A stretch of DNA of 64,000 nucleotides from Pandoraea terrigena (GCF_902459705.1 NZ_CABPRU010000011.1:62001-126000); one strand, 5' to 3'; shown: positions 7,281-15,560, counted from the stretch's first letter. Translations and numbers: made by a program. Notes: generated by a model from the sequence alone, not told the origin.

Positions 7281-7351
7281 TAGACGAGGCGGTATCGCCG
7301 CCCCCGAAGGGACGGCGAAGCTTGCTTTGGTTGATGAACGCGGGGCGACCG

Positions 7352-7909
7352 TTACGCGGCTGCCAACTGCTGCGCGGCGCGCTTTTCGCGCCTGTCGATC
7401 ATTTCGAGACATTCCTCGATCGCACGGAAAACGGCCCTTTCGAGCGCTCCGTCTTCCGACAATGGAACGTCGATCGTGTGTTTCGAGTCGGTGTCGTCGT
7501 TGACGTAGGCGCCGAGGCGAGTGAATGTTCCTTCCGGCCCTTTCACGTCGTAGAGCCTCAGACGAAGACTCGCTTTTCCGTCCTCACGCACGAACCGCAC
7601 CTGAACGGGCGAGTCATGAACGGGATATTGGTATCCGCTCGGTTGATTGGCGAGAGCCCAATACTTCAACATGCTGCCGATGTCGTAATTCGTTCTCTCG
7701 GGATTGAGTACCCCGTCCCGAAGGACGAAATGCGTGTAGTCGATGCCCTGCGCTGCAAATTTCACGCCCCGCAGCTGTCCGTAGGACTGCCGAACCTGCT
7801 CACGATAGGCCTTGATCGTATCGACCGCCGGTACCGCGTGACTGCTCAGGTACCACTTGTGGTTGACGCAGTGCGCAAACGGTGACTCGATGATTGGATT
7901 GCTGGTCAT
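7352..7909 (-). CDS. Unrecognised protein, 185 aa
   Basis: MTSNPIIESP start after AAGGAGGTAACC and the leader at 7910-7988. The protein is soluble in appearance, with a C-terminal helix (ECLEMIDRREKRAAQQLAAA) likely to be a coiled tail and a central strand-rich part. No catalytic motif is seen. It lies between the methyltransferase and the 8034-8303 gene, each with its own leader. Confidence 0.75.
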   Translation of the reverse strand: MTSNPIIESPFAHCVNHKWYLSSHAVPAVDTIKAYREQVRQSYGQLRGVKFAAQGIDYTHFVLRDGVLNPERTNYDIGSMLKYWALANQPSGYQYPVHDSPVQVRFVREDGKASLRLRLYDVKGPEGTFTRLGAYVNDDTDSKHTIDVPLSEDGALERAVFRAIEECLEMIDRREKRAAQQLAAA

Positions 7910-7988
7910 GGTTACCTCCTTCGATGCCCAGTCGGGCGTTGATAGAGGCGCGAGCAAGATGCTCGGCGGGGCCTGGTGCCCGGCTGAG
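7910..7988 (-). promoter_or_regulatory. Array leader
   Basis: H1 CTCAGCCGGGC / GCCCCGCCGAG, H2 GAGC-ATCTT-GCTC, H3 GCCCGACTGGGC, then AAGGAGG. Confidence 0.75.
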
Positions 7989-8033
7989 AAACTGCGGCCT
8001 GCCACCCTTAGATCAGGATGGCAGGCGTTCTGG

Positions 8034-8303
8034 TTACCGGTTGGTGACGGAAAGCACTTTCTGCAGGTGCTCGTCGGCCACGTGCGTGTACGCTTCATCG
8101 GCGTCGTTGAGGCCGGCCGCGAGCCAGTTGACTTCTTCGAGGACCGCTTCGTCAGTTCGGTCGGAATACGCACCGTCGTGCGCGGTGGCCTTCTCGAGAG
8201 CCAAGCGAGCGTCCCATAGACGCATTTGGGCCGCGACGACTTCCTGCAGGAGCTGCAGGGGGCTTTTCGGCGATTCCGTATTGTTCGGGATTTTGCTGTT
8301 CAT
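8034..8303 (-). CDS. Helical protein, 89 aa
   Basis: MNSKIPNN start after AAGGAGAAACGC. From about residue 15 it is almost entirely predicted helix with heptad-like spacing (LQLLQEVVAAQMRLWDARLALE), suggesting a small helical bundle or coiled coil. No Cys. It has its own promoter at 8428-8458 and array leader, and may be the first gene of a minus-strand transcript that continues leftward. Confidence 0.75.
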   Translation of the reverse strand: MNSKIPNNTESPKSPLQLLQEVVAAQMRLWDARLALEKATAHDGAYSDRTDEAVLEEVNWLAAGLNDADEAYTHVADEHLQKVLSVTNR

Positions 8304-8393
8304 GCGTTTCTCCTTCGTACCCTAGTGGGCGTTGATAAAGGAGAGAGCAAGATGCTCGGCGTGGCTGGCGGGCCCGGCGAAGCGATTGCTCTG
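8304..8393 (-). promoter_or_regulatory. Array leader
   Basis: H2 GAGC-ATCTT-GCTC and H3 GCCCACTAGGG are clear, with AAGGAGA before the ATG. H1 (GCTTCGCC... / ...CGCCGAGC) is less regular than in other copies. Confidence 0.7.
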
Positions 8394-8427
8394 AAACGCT
8401 GAGGTGGCGGCAGGCGCCAGAGAGACA

Positions 8428-8458
8428 TGCCGATCGAACGGCTGAGCCAACTATACCA
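8428..8458 (-). promoter_or_regulatory. Extended -10 promoter with 5' hairpin
   Basis: TGGTATAGT on the minus strand (8450-8458), then GCCGTTCGATCGGC (8429-8442) at the expected transcript start. The -35 is weak (TGGACG). Confidence 0.65.
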
Positions 8459-8697
8459 CATGGACCCAGCACGTCCACACCGCGGATGCTCCGTCTGCGG
8501 GCCTGCTCCGGGGCATAGCCCCGCAGATCTTGGATGAGACCGGGGGCGACCTTGAGTAAAGATGCCGACTGCACGCCTTGAACAACTGCAGTGCGGCGAT
8601 CATCTGGAGCCGCTCGTTGATACCCCTATGAGGGGTTGTGGATCACCGGCGGCACAGATTCACTCCTTGCCATATCCTCGTCGTCGTTGGTCGCGGG

Positions 8698-9204
8698 CTA
8701 TCTCTCTCGCCTCATTTGCTTCTTGCGTCGTTCGTCGCGGCGGTCCATCTGTAGGACCAACATTGCGAATACCACGAAGAGTTCGGGCTGGCCGAGCACC
8801 TCGACGATGTGTCGATCACGCATCGCCAGCACGCGTCCCGTGGCCTTCGCCAGCGTCTCCCCCTCGCGGGCGACACGGAATTTTCGGTCCCACAAGTTGC
8901 CGGTCACGGTGGCGCCGTGCGCGGGGCCGCCGACCGCATAATACTTGCGCGTCAATGCGAAGCGCTTTCGCTTGATCGCGAACGTCCCGAGTTCTCCTGA
9001 GATATCCCACGTGGGCGCCCACGCAAGGATCCGGCGCCGAATACTGCCGACGTGGCTGTCTCCGCAATAGATTTGCCACTTCGACGAAAGTAAGAAAACC
9101 AACTGCCCTTTTCCGCGATATGCCGGATTCCCTTCACCATCGGTTATGTCGATGGCGTCGCGAATGGACAGCAGCTTGTTGGCAACGCACAGAATTCTGG
9201 GCAT
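8698..9204 (-). CDS. LURP-one-related protein
   Basis: 168 aa. Repeated strands with basic turns (GSIRRRILAWAPTWDI, GNLWDRKFRVAREGE) and a late VEVLGQPELFVVFAMLVLQMDR helix match the LURP-one/Tubby-like C-terminal domain, a beta-barrel around a central helix. Bacterial members have no agreed function; membrane or lipid binding has been proposed for related folds. The start at 9204 follows GAGGTAGAGG. It overlaps the truncated gene at 9144-9398 by 61 bases, suggesting a deletion junction upstream. Confidence 0.65.
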   Translation of the reverse strand: MPRILCVANKLLSIRDAIDITDGEGNPAYRGKGQLVFLLSSKWQIYCGDSHVGSIRRRILAWAPTWDISGELGTFAIKRKRFALTRKYYAVGGPAHGATVTGNLWDRKFRVAREGETLAKATGRVLAMRDRHIVEVLGQPELFVVFAMLVLQMDRRDERRKKQMRRER

Positions 9205-9398
9205 CCTCTACCTCGTATCGTTGGTTTTGATCGGGCATGCGTCTTATTCTGGCTATCCGGATTCGCCCGTGGAATTGCCCGCTCCAGTCGTTCGGCCTTC
9301 TCCTCGTGCACGACGAGGTACCCCAGCGCGTGCTCGTACATGACGATGTATTTCGTGCGCTTCGTCAATTGTGAATGAGCGGTGCCGTCCGTGCTCAT
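9144..9398 (-). pseudogene. Truncated paralogue of the 35956-36390 gene
   Basis: Residues TKYIVMYEHALGYLV match AKYVVMDEHTLGYLI near the start of the protein at 35956-36390. After about residue 35 the similarity ends, and the frame runs into the LURP-one gene in another frame. The array leader upstream is intact, but the usual GGAGA-to-ATG spacing is lost (GGGAGATGAGC). This looks like a deletion that joined the 5' end of an array gene to a different gene. Confidence 0.6.
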
Positions 9399-9473
9399 CT
9401 CCCATGTTTTTGTATCAGGTGGTTGAAAAGTGGTGAGCTGAAGCTCGGCGAGGCGTTACGCCTGGCCGAACCG
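9399..9473 (-). promoter_or_regulatory. Array leader of a truncated gene
   Basis: H1 GGTTCGGCCAGGC / GCCTCGCCGAGC is a perfect match to the consensus and H2 is GAGC-TTCA-GCTC. H3 is lost, replaced by CACCTGATACAAAAAC. Confidence 0.7.
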
Positions 9474-9571
9474 GGATGGCTCGGCGCCCGCCATCCTCTC
9501 CGGAGAGAAAGACGGCGGATGCAATTCAAGTCATAGTTTCCCGTCAGGCTAACGCGACGGCGGCGCTCAGA

Positions 9572-9955
9572 TCAGGCCGGTTCCGAGCGATCGCCCATTG
9601 CGTCAAGGTTGGCTTTAACGCGGTAGAAGGCAGGTTTGAGTCCGTGCGACGCCCGCGAAGCGGCAACGCGACCAGGTGTGAATTTCCCGGAAAACTCGAG
9701 ACCATTTGCCCGTACCCGGTTTCGCATCGCGACCTTGATACCTGGTTCCATCGCCACATCCCTTTCTCGAAGCAATACGATGTACTCCGCCTCGATCGCC
9801 AACAGGAAAGCGATGTCACCACAGGCAATGTCCTTGTCTCGCCTGTAGCGTTTCACCACAGCCGTGTGGTAACGCAGAATAAAACTGAGCACGGCCGTAA
9901 CAATCGTGATGCCGCCACCGATGATCTCCAACACGTCGTGTGCTTCCAAAATCAT
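9572..9955 (-). CDS. Membrane-anchored protein, 127 aa
   Basis: A hydrophobic segment at about residues 9-27 (IIGGGITIVTAVLSFILRY) is followed by a charged domain rich in Arg. The start at 9955 has AAAGGAGTTCATC upstream. It has no array leader and starts 64 bases after the next gene's stop, so it is probably co-transcribed with 10019-10516. Function unknown. Confidence 0.6.
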   Translation of the reverse strand: MILEAHDVLEIIGGGITIVTAVLSFILRYHTAVVKRYRRDKDIACGDIAFLLAIEAEYIVLLRERDVAMEPGIKVAMRNRVRANGLEFSGKFTPGRVAASRASHGLKPAFYRVKANLDAMGDRSEPA

Positions 9956-10018
9956 GATGAACTCCTTTCATGCGCGGGCCAGGCAGCGTTCTGCGCGCAA
10001 CCCGCGCGGGTTGACCGA

Positions 10019-10516
10019 TCAGACCGCAGCCGTCTCACCAACGACGCGCTCGTAGACTTCCTCGATCAACTCCTCCTCCGAAGAGAAGAAGCCGATGTAG
10101 TTGTGGTTGTCCTCGTCTTGATTGATCTCGGTCTCGCCGGGTAGTAGCGCGTACCAACTGTGCATCAACCCGCCGTTGCGGATGCTGTAGCCTGACTGCT
10201 CGATAGCCCTGCGGCGAAGCGAGTCGTCGAGCACGCCCCAGCCGTGCCTCGTTGCATTGAGATACCGACCGTCCGGGGTTTGCACCTCGAGGTACGTAAT
10301 CTCGGCATCGTGGTACGAATGCCCGTGGATCCGCTCCTTCCGGCTTAGCCAGTCTGCGACCGCGGCACCGGCTTGCTCGCTGAGATCCTTCTTGCGGTCG
10401 AAGCACGCCATGCTGCCAGTGATCTCGATGTTGTCCGCGCGGCGTCCGTCTTTCGTGGCACTGAACACGACTCGGCAATCCATCCACTGTGCCGTGCTGC
10501 CATTGTTGCTATTCAT
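10019..10516 (-). CDS. Unrecognised protein, 165 aa
   Basis: MNSNNGST start after AGAGGAGAGAACC and a consensus array leader. It is soluble, acidic at the C-terminus (SSEEELIEEVYERV), with one Cys near residue 14 and one at 38, and aromatic-rich strands (GYSIRNGGLMHSWYALL). No family is recognised. Confidence 0.75.
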   Translation of the reverse strand: MNSNNGSTAQWMDCRVVFSATKDGRRADNIEITGSMACFDRKKDLSEQAGAAVADWLSRKERIHGHSYHDAEITYLEVQTPDGRYLNATRHGWGVLDDSLRRRAIEQSGYSIRNGGLMHSWYALLPGETEINQDEDNHNYIGFFSSEEELIEEVYERVVGETAAV

Positions 10517-10594
10517 GGTTCTCTCCTCTTGCCCGGTGGGGCTGTTGAAAAAGAGAGAGCATCAGCTCGGCGAGGCGTATCGCCTGGCCGAACC
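10517..10594 (-). promoter_or_regulatory. Array leader (consensus copy)
   Basis: H1 GGTTCGGCCAGGC-GATAC-GCCTCGCCGAGC with one mismatch in 12 pairs, H2 GAGC-TGAT-GCTC, H3 GCCCCACCGGGC, AGAGGAGAGAACC-ATG. Confidence 0.85.
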
Positions 10595-10664
10595 GTTGGT
10601 AGGTTCGGCGCCCGCTAGCCGCTTCAAGGGACGGCGCGGCGGGCGAAGTTTCAAGGTTGATTGA

Positions 10665-11360
10665 TTAGGTAGAGATTGCCGGCGCGGTCTCACGCGAGTA
10701 GCTGAACACGGGTGTAATGCAGCAACTCTCCGGATCGGTTTGAGCCGGAAAGCGATCGACATGGAACGTCACCGTGCGCCAGCTGGTCTCATCGACATAG
10801 CCGAACACGAAACCCGCGAGTGCGCTGGTCTTGGCCAGCGCATCTCGAGCATCGTCGGCGCTCGGGTATTGTTGCGAGTACGCTCGGATCAGAGACTGCG
10901 ACCCGGGATAGCGGCTCACAGATTGCCTCGCCGACACCAGATCCCGCGCCTCCTGAACCGCTTCGAGGTAGTCTCGCGCCTCGAGCTTGTTGAACGATTG
11001 CTCGTTCTGCTCGCGGCCGATGTACCAGAAGCTTTTCACGCTGGAATCACAGCAAACTCCCGTCCACGTCTCCGCAAGCGGAGCGGCCGTGACGCCGTCA
11101 TGGATCCGTACTTGGCCGCGCTCCGTGGTTAGGAATGGGGGCTTTGTCAGGTTCGATTGCGCCTGCGGCAGATCGCCCGGAACATTGCTGATCCACGGCG
11201 CTTCGCCTAGCGCAGCTTGGCGGCAAGCCAACTCGTACGCGAGCGGACCGCTGTATTCGGCGACGCAGTCGATCGCGACGTCATCGCCAACCCGGACCAG
11301 GAAAACGCCGAACCCGTTCTCGCCCTTCGGACGCACTTCCCGCTTGATGTTGCTCGTCAT
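10665..11360 (-). CDS. Unrecognised protein, 231 aa
   Basis: ATG 11360 (MTSNIKREV) follows AAGGAGATAGAC. The protein is strand-rich at the start (GFGVFLVRVGDDVAIDCV), has paired Cys (GVCCDSS and SCCITP), and shows no membrane segment. The gene end is followed by ATCAATCAACCTTGAAAC and a GC hairpin, the array's usual 3' signature. Function unknown. Confidence 0.75.
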   Translation of the reverse strand: MTSNIKREVRPKGENGFGVFLVRVGDDVAIDCVAEYSGPLAYELACRQAALGEAPWISNVPGDLPQAQSNLTKPPFLTTERGQVRIHDGVTAAPLAETWTGVCCDSSVKSFWYIGREQNEQSFNKLEARDYLEAVQEARDLVSARQSVSRYPGSQSLIRAYSQQYPSADDARDALAKTSALAGFVFGYVDETSWRTVTFHVDRFPAQTDPESCCITPVFSYSRETAPAIST

Positions 11361-11437
11361 GTCTATCTCCTTGGATGCCCAGATGGGCCGTAGTGAGGAG
11401 AAGAGCCTCGGCTCACCGGAGCGGACTCGGGTGAGCG
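11361..11437 (-). promoter_or_regulatory. Array leader with covarying H1
   Basis: H1 here pairs GCTCACC with GGTGAGC, unlike the consensus bases but keeping the pairing. H2 is GAGCC-GA-GGCTC. H3 is GGCCCATCTGGGC, then AAGGAGA. Confidence 0.75.
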
Positions 11438-11507
11438 TGGCATCCCGCACCAGTCGCATGCCGAAACGCATGGACTGGAAGGGATTGCACTGATGGTTGC
11501 CGGGTGG

Positions 11508-11738
11508 TTACTCCGCGAGCATGCAGATGTTTCCCGCGTCGTGCAGACGGAAGGCTTCATTGATGCCCAGCGTGATCAACTGCTTAAATCGTCGCAGACC
11601 ACCCTCATGTTGACTTGAGATCAGCAGCCGAACTTGCTCGACCGTGATCCCCTCGGCCTCAGCCATATGCTCAATCGCGCTAGCAGCGATGATCTGGCCA
11701 GCAGCGGCCCACTTCTTGGCAGTCAGTTCCACGTTCAT
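11508..11738 (-). CDS. Small helical protein, 76 aa
   Basis: MNVELTAKKW start after AAAGGAAAATC. Predicted almost all helix; the segment AEAEGITVEQVRLLISSQHE resembles a helix-turn-helix arrangement but is not convincing enough to call a DNA-binding protein. One Cys near the C-terminus. Consensus leader upstream. Confidence 0.7.
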   Translation of the reverse strand: MNVELTAKKWAAAGQIIAASAIEHMAEAEGITVEQVRLLISSQHEGGLRRFKQLITLGINEAFRLHDAGNICMLAE

Positions 11739-11813
11739 GATTTTCCTTTGTGCCTCCGCGAGGCTTTGATAAAGCATCGAGCGCGAGCTCGGCGAGTCGT
11801 CGACTGGCCGAAC
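11739..11813 (-). promoter_or_regulatory. Array leader with covarying H1
   Basis: H1 GTTCGGCCAGTC-GAC-GACTCGCCGAGC keeps pairing while AGGC/GCCT becomes AGTC/GACT. H2 is GAGC-TCGC-GCTC; H3 is GCCTCGCGGAGGC. Confidence 0.8.
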
Positions 11814-11873
11814 AAATAGCAAGCAGCCGAGCGACACCTCAATCGGGGCATCGCTCGGTGCTGGCGGCGCTCG

Positions 11874-12443
11874 TTACATTAGCGACGCGGTTGCGGGTTC
11901 ATGCCCGTGCAAGTTGTCAGCGGCGGGCTTCAGAGTCGTGACGGTCACCTTGCAGCGTGAGAGCCCTGCCGGCGCCCATCCGATCCCGAACAGGAACCAG
12001 GCCTGTTCGAAGGTAACAGCCACACTACGGAGCAGGTCAGCCATGAGTTTGTCGACGGTATCCCACTCGATGGCATGATCGATGCGTCCGCCTAGGCCGA
12101 AGCCCTGGACGCGAAGGCATTTCGGCCGACCCGCGTCGCTTAGTCCGAAATAGCCGTACTCGGGACGACGGCCGGAATCGACGCGCAACGTCAGTTCCCA
12201 TTTGCCCCACCGAAGCGGCTTGAGGACTTCTGAGTGGAATGGGTCCGCGTAGCTGCGGTTCAGCGAGCCGGTCAGGATCGATTTGATGGCTGCGTGATAC
12301 GCGTCGACCGAGACGACGTAGCCGACATCGTGCTCGAATGCTTCGGCAGGATCTTGCTCGAGTTTCGCGAGCGCGGCGCTAGCCCAAGCTTCAAGTGCGG
12401 AAAAGCTAGCTGCCCGGGTTTCCGCGGTGAGTTGCTGATTCAT
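11874..12443 (-). CDS. Unrecognised protein, 189 aa
   Basis: MNQQLTAETR start after AAGGAGCGAATC. A helical N-terminal third (ALEAWASAALAKLEQD) is followed by strands containing GKWELTLRVDSGRR and a helix FEQAWFLFGIGW. One Cys pair is far apart. Own promoter (12556-12587) and leader, so it heads a transcript. No family is recognised. Confidence 0.75.
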   Translation of the reverse strand: MNQQLTAETRAASFSALEAWASAALAKLEQDPAEAFEHDVGYVVSVDAYHAAIKSILTGSLNRSYADPFHSEVLKPLRWGKWELTLRVDSGRRPEYGYFGLSDAGRPKCLRVQGFGLGGRIDHAIEWDTVDKLMADLLRSVAVTFEQAWFLFGIGWAPAGLSRCKVTVTTLKPAADNLHGHEPATASLM

Positions 12444-12523
12444 GATTCGCTCCTTTCTGCCGGTATCGGCGCTTCAAAAGAGGGGAGCGTTTGGCTCTGC
12501 GGAGCGATAAACTCGGCGGAGAG
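12444..12523 (-). promoter_or_regulatory. Array leader (divergent H1)
   Basis: H2 GAGC-CAAAC-GCTC is clear and AAGGAGCG precedes the ATG. H3 is GCGCCGATACCGGC. H1 is imperfect (CTCTCCGCCGAG / CTCCGCAGAG). Confidence 0.6.
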
Positions 12524-12555
12524 GGACAAGGGCCGGGAGCCCCGATTGCGGATAG

Positions 12556-12587
12556 ATGCCGATTTAACGGCGGAGTTCACTATATCA
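12556..12587 (-). promoter_or_regulatory. Extended -10 promoter with 5' hairpin
   Basis: TGATATAGT (12579-12587) on the minus strand is followed by GCCGTTAAATCGGC (about 12558-12571). No good -35 is seen. Confidence 0.7.
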
Positions 12588-12752
12588 CGGGTTTAGCCTG
12601 CCGGGCATCCCCCCTATCGCGTTTGAAAAGTCTCTTTTCCTGCTTCCGCTCTGGAAGAGCGCCATGCGTTCTTTCGATGAGTTCCTGGAGGGACGCCGGC
12701 ACCGCTATGAGCGGTAATTCTCTGCGCGATTAGTTCCCCCGAAAGCCACGGG

Positions 12753-13124
12753 TCACCCGAGGTTGTAATGGACCGTTGGGGTCCACTGCATAACGAATAC
12801 GTGTGAATTACGCAATGCCGTTCCGTGATCGCACATGACCACGCGCTTCGCATCTTGAAGTAACGGTTTAGTTGGGAATGCGATGCCCAACCGCTGGCGC
12901 TCATAACGCTCCATATCTTCGGCGCACATCGCGTTGATGCGTCGATCAATGGTTCTCACGAACCACGCTATTTCATTCGACTTCAGTTCCTCCCTGACCA
13001 CAATCAGGAACGTTGAAGGGCTTCCTTCGCTGCAAACGGGGCTGATCGATGCGCTTTCAGCAACGGCGCAATTGTGGGCGATCTCCCGTCGTCGCTTACG
13101 GGAATGGAATAGCCAATCAAACAT
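12753..13124 (-). CDS. Unrecognised basic protein, 123 aa
   Basis: MFDWLFHSRKRRRE start after GGGGGACCAGGCG. It contains a central helix (DRRINAMCAEDMERYERQRL) and three Cys. It lacks the array leader. The first bases of its upstream region hold the stop of a possible small membrane ORF (13137-13292), suggesting an operon. Function unknown. Confidence 0.5.
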   Translation of the reverse strand: MFDWLFHSRKRRREIAHNCAVAESASISPVCSEGSPSTFLIVVREELKSNEIAWFVRTIDRRINAMCAEDMERYERQRLGIAFPTKPLLQDAKRVVMCDHGTALRNSHVFVMQWTPTVHYNLG

Positions 13125-13136
13125 CGCCTGGTCCCC

Positions 13137-13292
13137 CTACTGTTCGCACTGCACGCTGCTTGGATTGACTGCCACCTTTACGCGAGTGTCGCAGTCAATC
13201 AAATTGAGCGCCACGGCAATGCTATAGATGATCCCGATCGGGATCGCAATGAATGTGTTGCGCGTGATGAAAACCCAGATCAGCTTTAAAAT
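13137..13292 (-). CDS. Possible small membrane protein with unusual start
   Basis: An open frame with a hydrophobic stretch (FIAIPIGIIYSIAVALNLI) and a tail ending SSVQCEQ stops at TAG 13137-13139, 16 bases before the next ATG. There is no ATG, GTG or TTG in the useful region; ATT 13292 or CTG 13283 would be needed. It may be a decayed gene. Confidence 0.25.
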   Translation of the reverse strand: MLKLIWVFITRNTFIAIPIGIIYSIAVALNLIDCDTRVKVAVNPSSVQCEQ

Positions 13293-13370
13293 AGGTTGGC
13301 TCCATCTCCAGCGACCGACCAGCGCGGAGCGCCGACCGGGCTAAGTGGCTTTCTTCCTCGGTGTGTGGAG

Positions 13371-13916
13371 TTATCCCGCTATGCGGCGCGCCACAATGGT
13401 GACTTTCAATCCAGCGCTCTCAGCCACCACCGCTTCCTCGCCGTCCCGAAGCGGCATGACCCGTTCGTCGTTCCATGTGGCGACATCGGGTAGTTCCACG
13501 TTACACCCGCCAGGCGTATTCGAACGGTGCATCGCCGTCAGGTCGCTCTCACTAATCCGGACGTCCGCAGAAATTGCGTTGCCATCGACCTGCCGAGTTG
13601 TCACCGAGACGAATGTTCCAAGCTTTAGGCTGTCCATCTTGGGAACTGCGGCACCGTTGCCATTGACCGTGCAACTACGCAGATAGGGACGTTCGTCGCC
13701 AGACGAATGCACAATCTGGTCTCCAACCCTACCGGACAGCGTCATTTCAGCGACGGTCTTTTCGCGCCCTGCATCTTGCTTCGTCCATTTCAATTTGTAG
13801 ACGATCAACTCGCTTTGGGGAGACCCAACGGCAGCGTTTGTCACAGCACCGTCGCCCGCGTAACAAGCACCAGCTGAGCTGATCAAGATGGCTCCAGCAA
13901 TCACGATTTTCTTCAT
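13371..13916 (-). CDS. Exported protein of unknown function, 181 aa
   Basis: The N-terminus is a signal peptide (KK, then hydrophobic AGAILISSAGAC, cleavage near CYAG-D). The mature part is strand-rich with two Cys (RSCTVN and GGCNVE) that could form a disulfide in the periplasm. GAGAGGAACAAAAGA precedes ATG 13916. It has no array leader. The gene at 13966-14157 ends just upstream. Confidence 0.7.
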   Translation of the reverse strand: MKKIVIAGAILISSAGACYAGDGAVTNAAVGSPQSELIVYKLKWTKQDAGREKTVAEMTLSGRVGDQIVHSSGDERPYLRSCTVNGNGAAVPKMDSLKLGTFVSVTTRQVDGNAISADVRISESDLTAMHRSNTPGGCNVELPDVATWNDERVMPLRDGEEAVVAESAGLKVTIVARRIAG

Positions 13917-13965
13917 TCTTTTGTTCCTCTCTGAGATACCGGCGTCCGGCCGGTGTGCAAGGCGT

Positions 13966-14157
13966 TCACGCGCCGCGTGCTTTCCTGAGACCAAAGTAGC
14001 CAGGGATGGCTTTGGCGATGCCGCCAGCGGCCTCCCCAAGGCCGCCCCTCGTAGTACCCTCCCTAGGGAGCCGCCAGATCCATTGTTGAGCCTTTTCCAT
14101 GGCCTTTTGCGTTTCGCCGCCTTTGCGCGCATCCATATCAGACTTCAATTCCCAAAA
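13966..14157 (-). CDS. Possible small protein, about 63 aa
   Basis: From ATG near 14157 the frame reads MFWELKSDMDARKGG and ends in a Gly/Ala-rich basic tail (GLGEAAGGIAKAIPG). The frame is open further upstream to 14322. The ribosome site is weak. Its position 50 bases before the exported-protein start suggests an operon. Confidence 0.35.
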   Translation of the reverse strand, partial: FWELKSDMDARKGGETQKAMEKAQQWIWRLPREGTTRGGLGEAAGGIAKAIPGYFGLRKARGA

Positions 14158-14394
14158 CATACTCAGCGAATTCCCGGCACGCCACAAATCGTACGGAAGA
14201 ACAATCGTACACACCCAATGCTGGCATATCAATCTATTAGCATCCCAAATCATAATTTTTCGAACGTCAGCCAAAGCAACTTCCGGCATGCTACGAAAGC
14301 CACTATTGCCGCTCGGCTGCATCCACTTATCCAGCGTCTTATCGGGTACGCTGATGCGCTGCGCGCAGAAACGCTTGCTGCGATTTCGGCTCGG

Positions 14395-14874
14395 TCATGC
14401 CCAAATGCGTGCGTCATAGACCCACTTGCGCAGCTTCGTGGCCGTAATTCTCGCAGCATCCGCATGTTCGGGATTGACGAGAACGTTCCATTCTTCGGGC
14501 ACGACCGTGGACGGCACGCACAGCAGCGCGGTGCTTTTTGAAGTGGCCCATTGCGTCCCGTAGTCGAGGCTAACCTTGCCCTCAGGCAGTGCGTCCCATC
14601 CAACCGGTGCCGCCGTAGGCGTCAAGGTCTGCGCCGCCTCCCATACATCATCGGGCACGTCGAGCCTCACCAAGTAACGATTCAGCGGCAGCGGACCGAC
14701 AGCGATATGAACTATGGTTTCAAGGCATGCGAGCGCGATGTTAGAGGCGCAGTACAACATCGGTGTGTCCTGGCGGTTCCAGCGCCCGCCCGTCTTCTTC
14801 GCCCCGGCACCAGAGAGATCGTCGGCCGTATACTCCCGAGTATCCGTTGCGATGCGCCAAATCGAGACCGTCAT
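14395..14874 (-). CDS. RES-domain toxin (NAD+-degrading family)
   Basis: 159 aa. The start MTVSIWRI, the GGRWNRQDTPMLYCA stretch and the ETIVHI segment are the RES-domain signature (Arg, Glu and Ser active-site region); characterised RES toxins consume NAD+. The ATG overlaps the antitoxin stop as ATGA at 14871-14874, so the two are translationally coupled. The length is normal for the family. Toxicity is inferred from family. Confidence 0.9.
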   Translation of the reverse strand: MTVSIWRIATDTREYTADDLSGAGAKKTGGRWNRQDTPMLYCASNIALACLETIVHIAVGPLPLNRYLVRLDVPDDVWEAAQTLTPTAAPVGWDALPEGKVSLDYGTQWATSKSTALLCVPSTVVPEEWNVLVNPEHADAARITATKLRKWVYDARIWA

Positions 14875-15506
14875 GCGTAGGCCCCGCTTTGCATCCGCGC
14901 AATCAATGCCGACACCAACTCCTGGCCGGCCACGGTATCCATGTACTCTGCTGGGCGACGGTTGCCGAGCGCCGGATTGGGCTGCTCTAGCCACCGCGCC
15001 ACCCACTGGGCGGCGTCGAACCCCTCTGGGTTGCCCGACTCGGTGACCATCGCCTCGACTTGGCCGACGAGCGCTGACAGGCCGACGAAGCGCTCCGCCT
15101 GATCTTGTGCAAGGTCTTGCTTCAGCCTGATTTTCCTGGCCACCGTTGTGCGTGGGAAGCCGAGCAATTGCATCAAGCGATCATGGGTCGTGTCCATACG
15201 TTCGGCCATGCGTGGTACTTCTTTCGCCGCGACGCCACGCTTAATCAGATCGATGCGTTCGGGCGCCGCAGCCCTGAAGACGTCATAGAAATGACTCGTG
15301 CCAGAAGCGATGACTACAACCCCAGTAACCGGAATTTCGCCACCTAAGAGCACGTCATAACTCCGGGAAGCGGCGGTGGCGGGCTTAGGAGCGGCGGCCT
15401 TAGGGGCGGCGGCCTTGGCCGTTTTGCCGGCCACTGTGGTCACGCGCTTGGTGGCGGAGGCCACCTTCTTCACTGGGCTGCGCTTTTCCGTGTGTGTCGT
15501 GTTCAT
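14871..15506 (-). CDS. Xre/MbcA/ParS-type antitoxin
   Basis: 211 aa. A low-complexity Lys/Ala/Pro N-terminal stretch (residues 10-50) precedes an Xre-like helix-turn-helix region (RMDTTHDRLMQLLGFPRTTVARKI) and the toxin-binding ParS region (ARWLEQPNPALGNRRPAEYMDT), which normally plugs the RES active site. GGAGATCACC precedes ATG 15506. It probably represses its own promoter. Confidence 0.9.
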   Translation of the reverse strand: MNTTHTEKRSPVKKVASATKRVTTVAGKTAKAAAPKAAAPKPATAASRSYDVLLGGEIPVTGVVVIASGTSHFYDVFRAAAPERIDLIKRGVAAKEVPRMAERMDTTHDRLMQLLGFPRTTVARKIRLKQDLAQDQAERFVGLSALVGQVEAMVTESGNPEGFDAAQWVARWLEQPNPALGNRRPAEYMDTVAGQELVSALIARMQSGAYA

Positions 15507-15519
15507 GGTGATCTCCATT

Positions 15520-15560
15520 TGGGATTTAATTATATGCCATATGGACAAAATATCATGAAA
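15520..15560 (-). promoter_or_regulatory. Toxin-antitoxin promoter/operator region
   Basis: Minus-strand TATAAT (15529-15534) lies 23 bases before the antitoxin ATG. CCATATGG (15537-15544) and ATATGCCATAT make a small palindrome next to the -10, a plausible antitoxin binding site. No clear -35. Confidence 0.45.

Noticed and set aside
8471-8697. Protein-like minus-strand frame upstream of the 8034 gene
   Set aside because: It overlaps the promoter region, is interrupted by TAG, and lacks a start signal; left as unexplained intergenic DNA.
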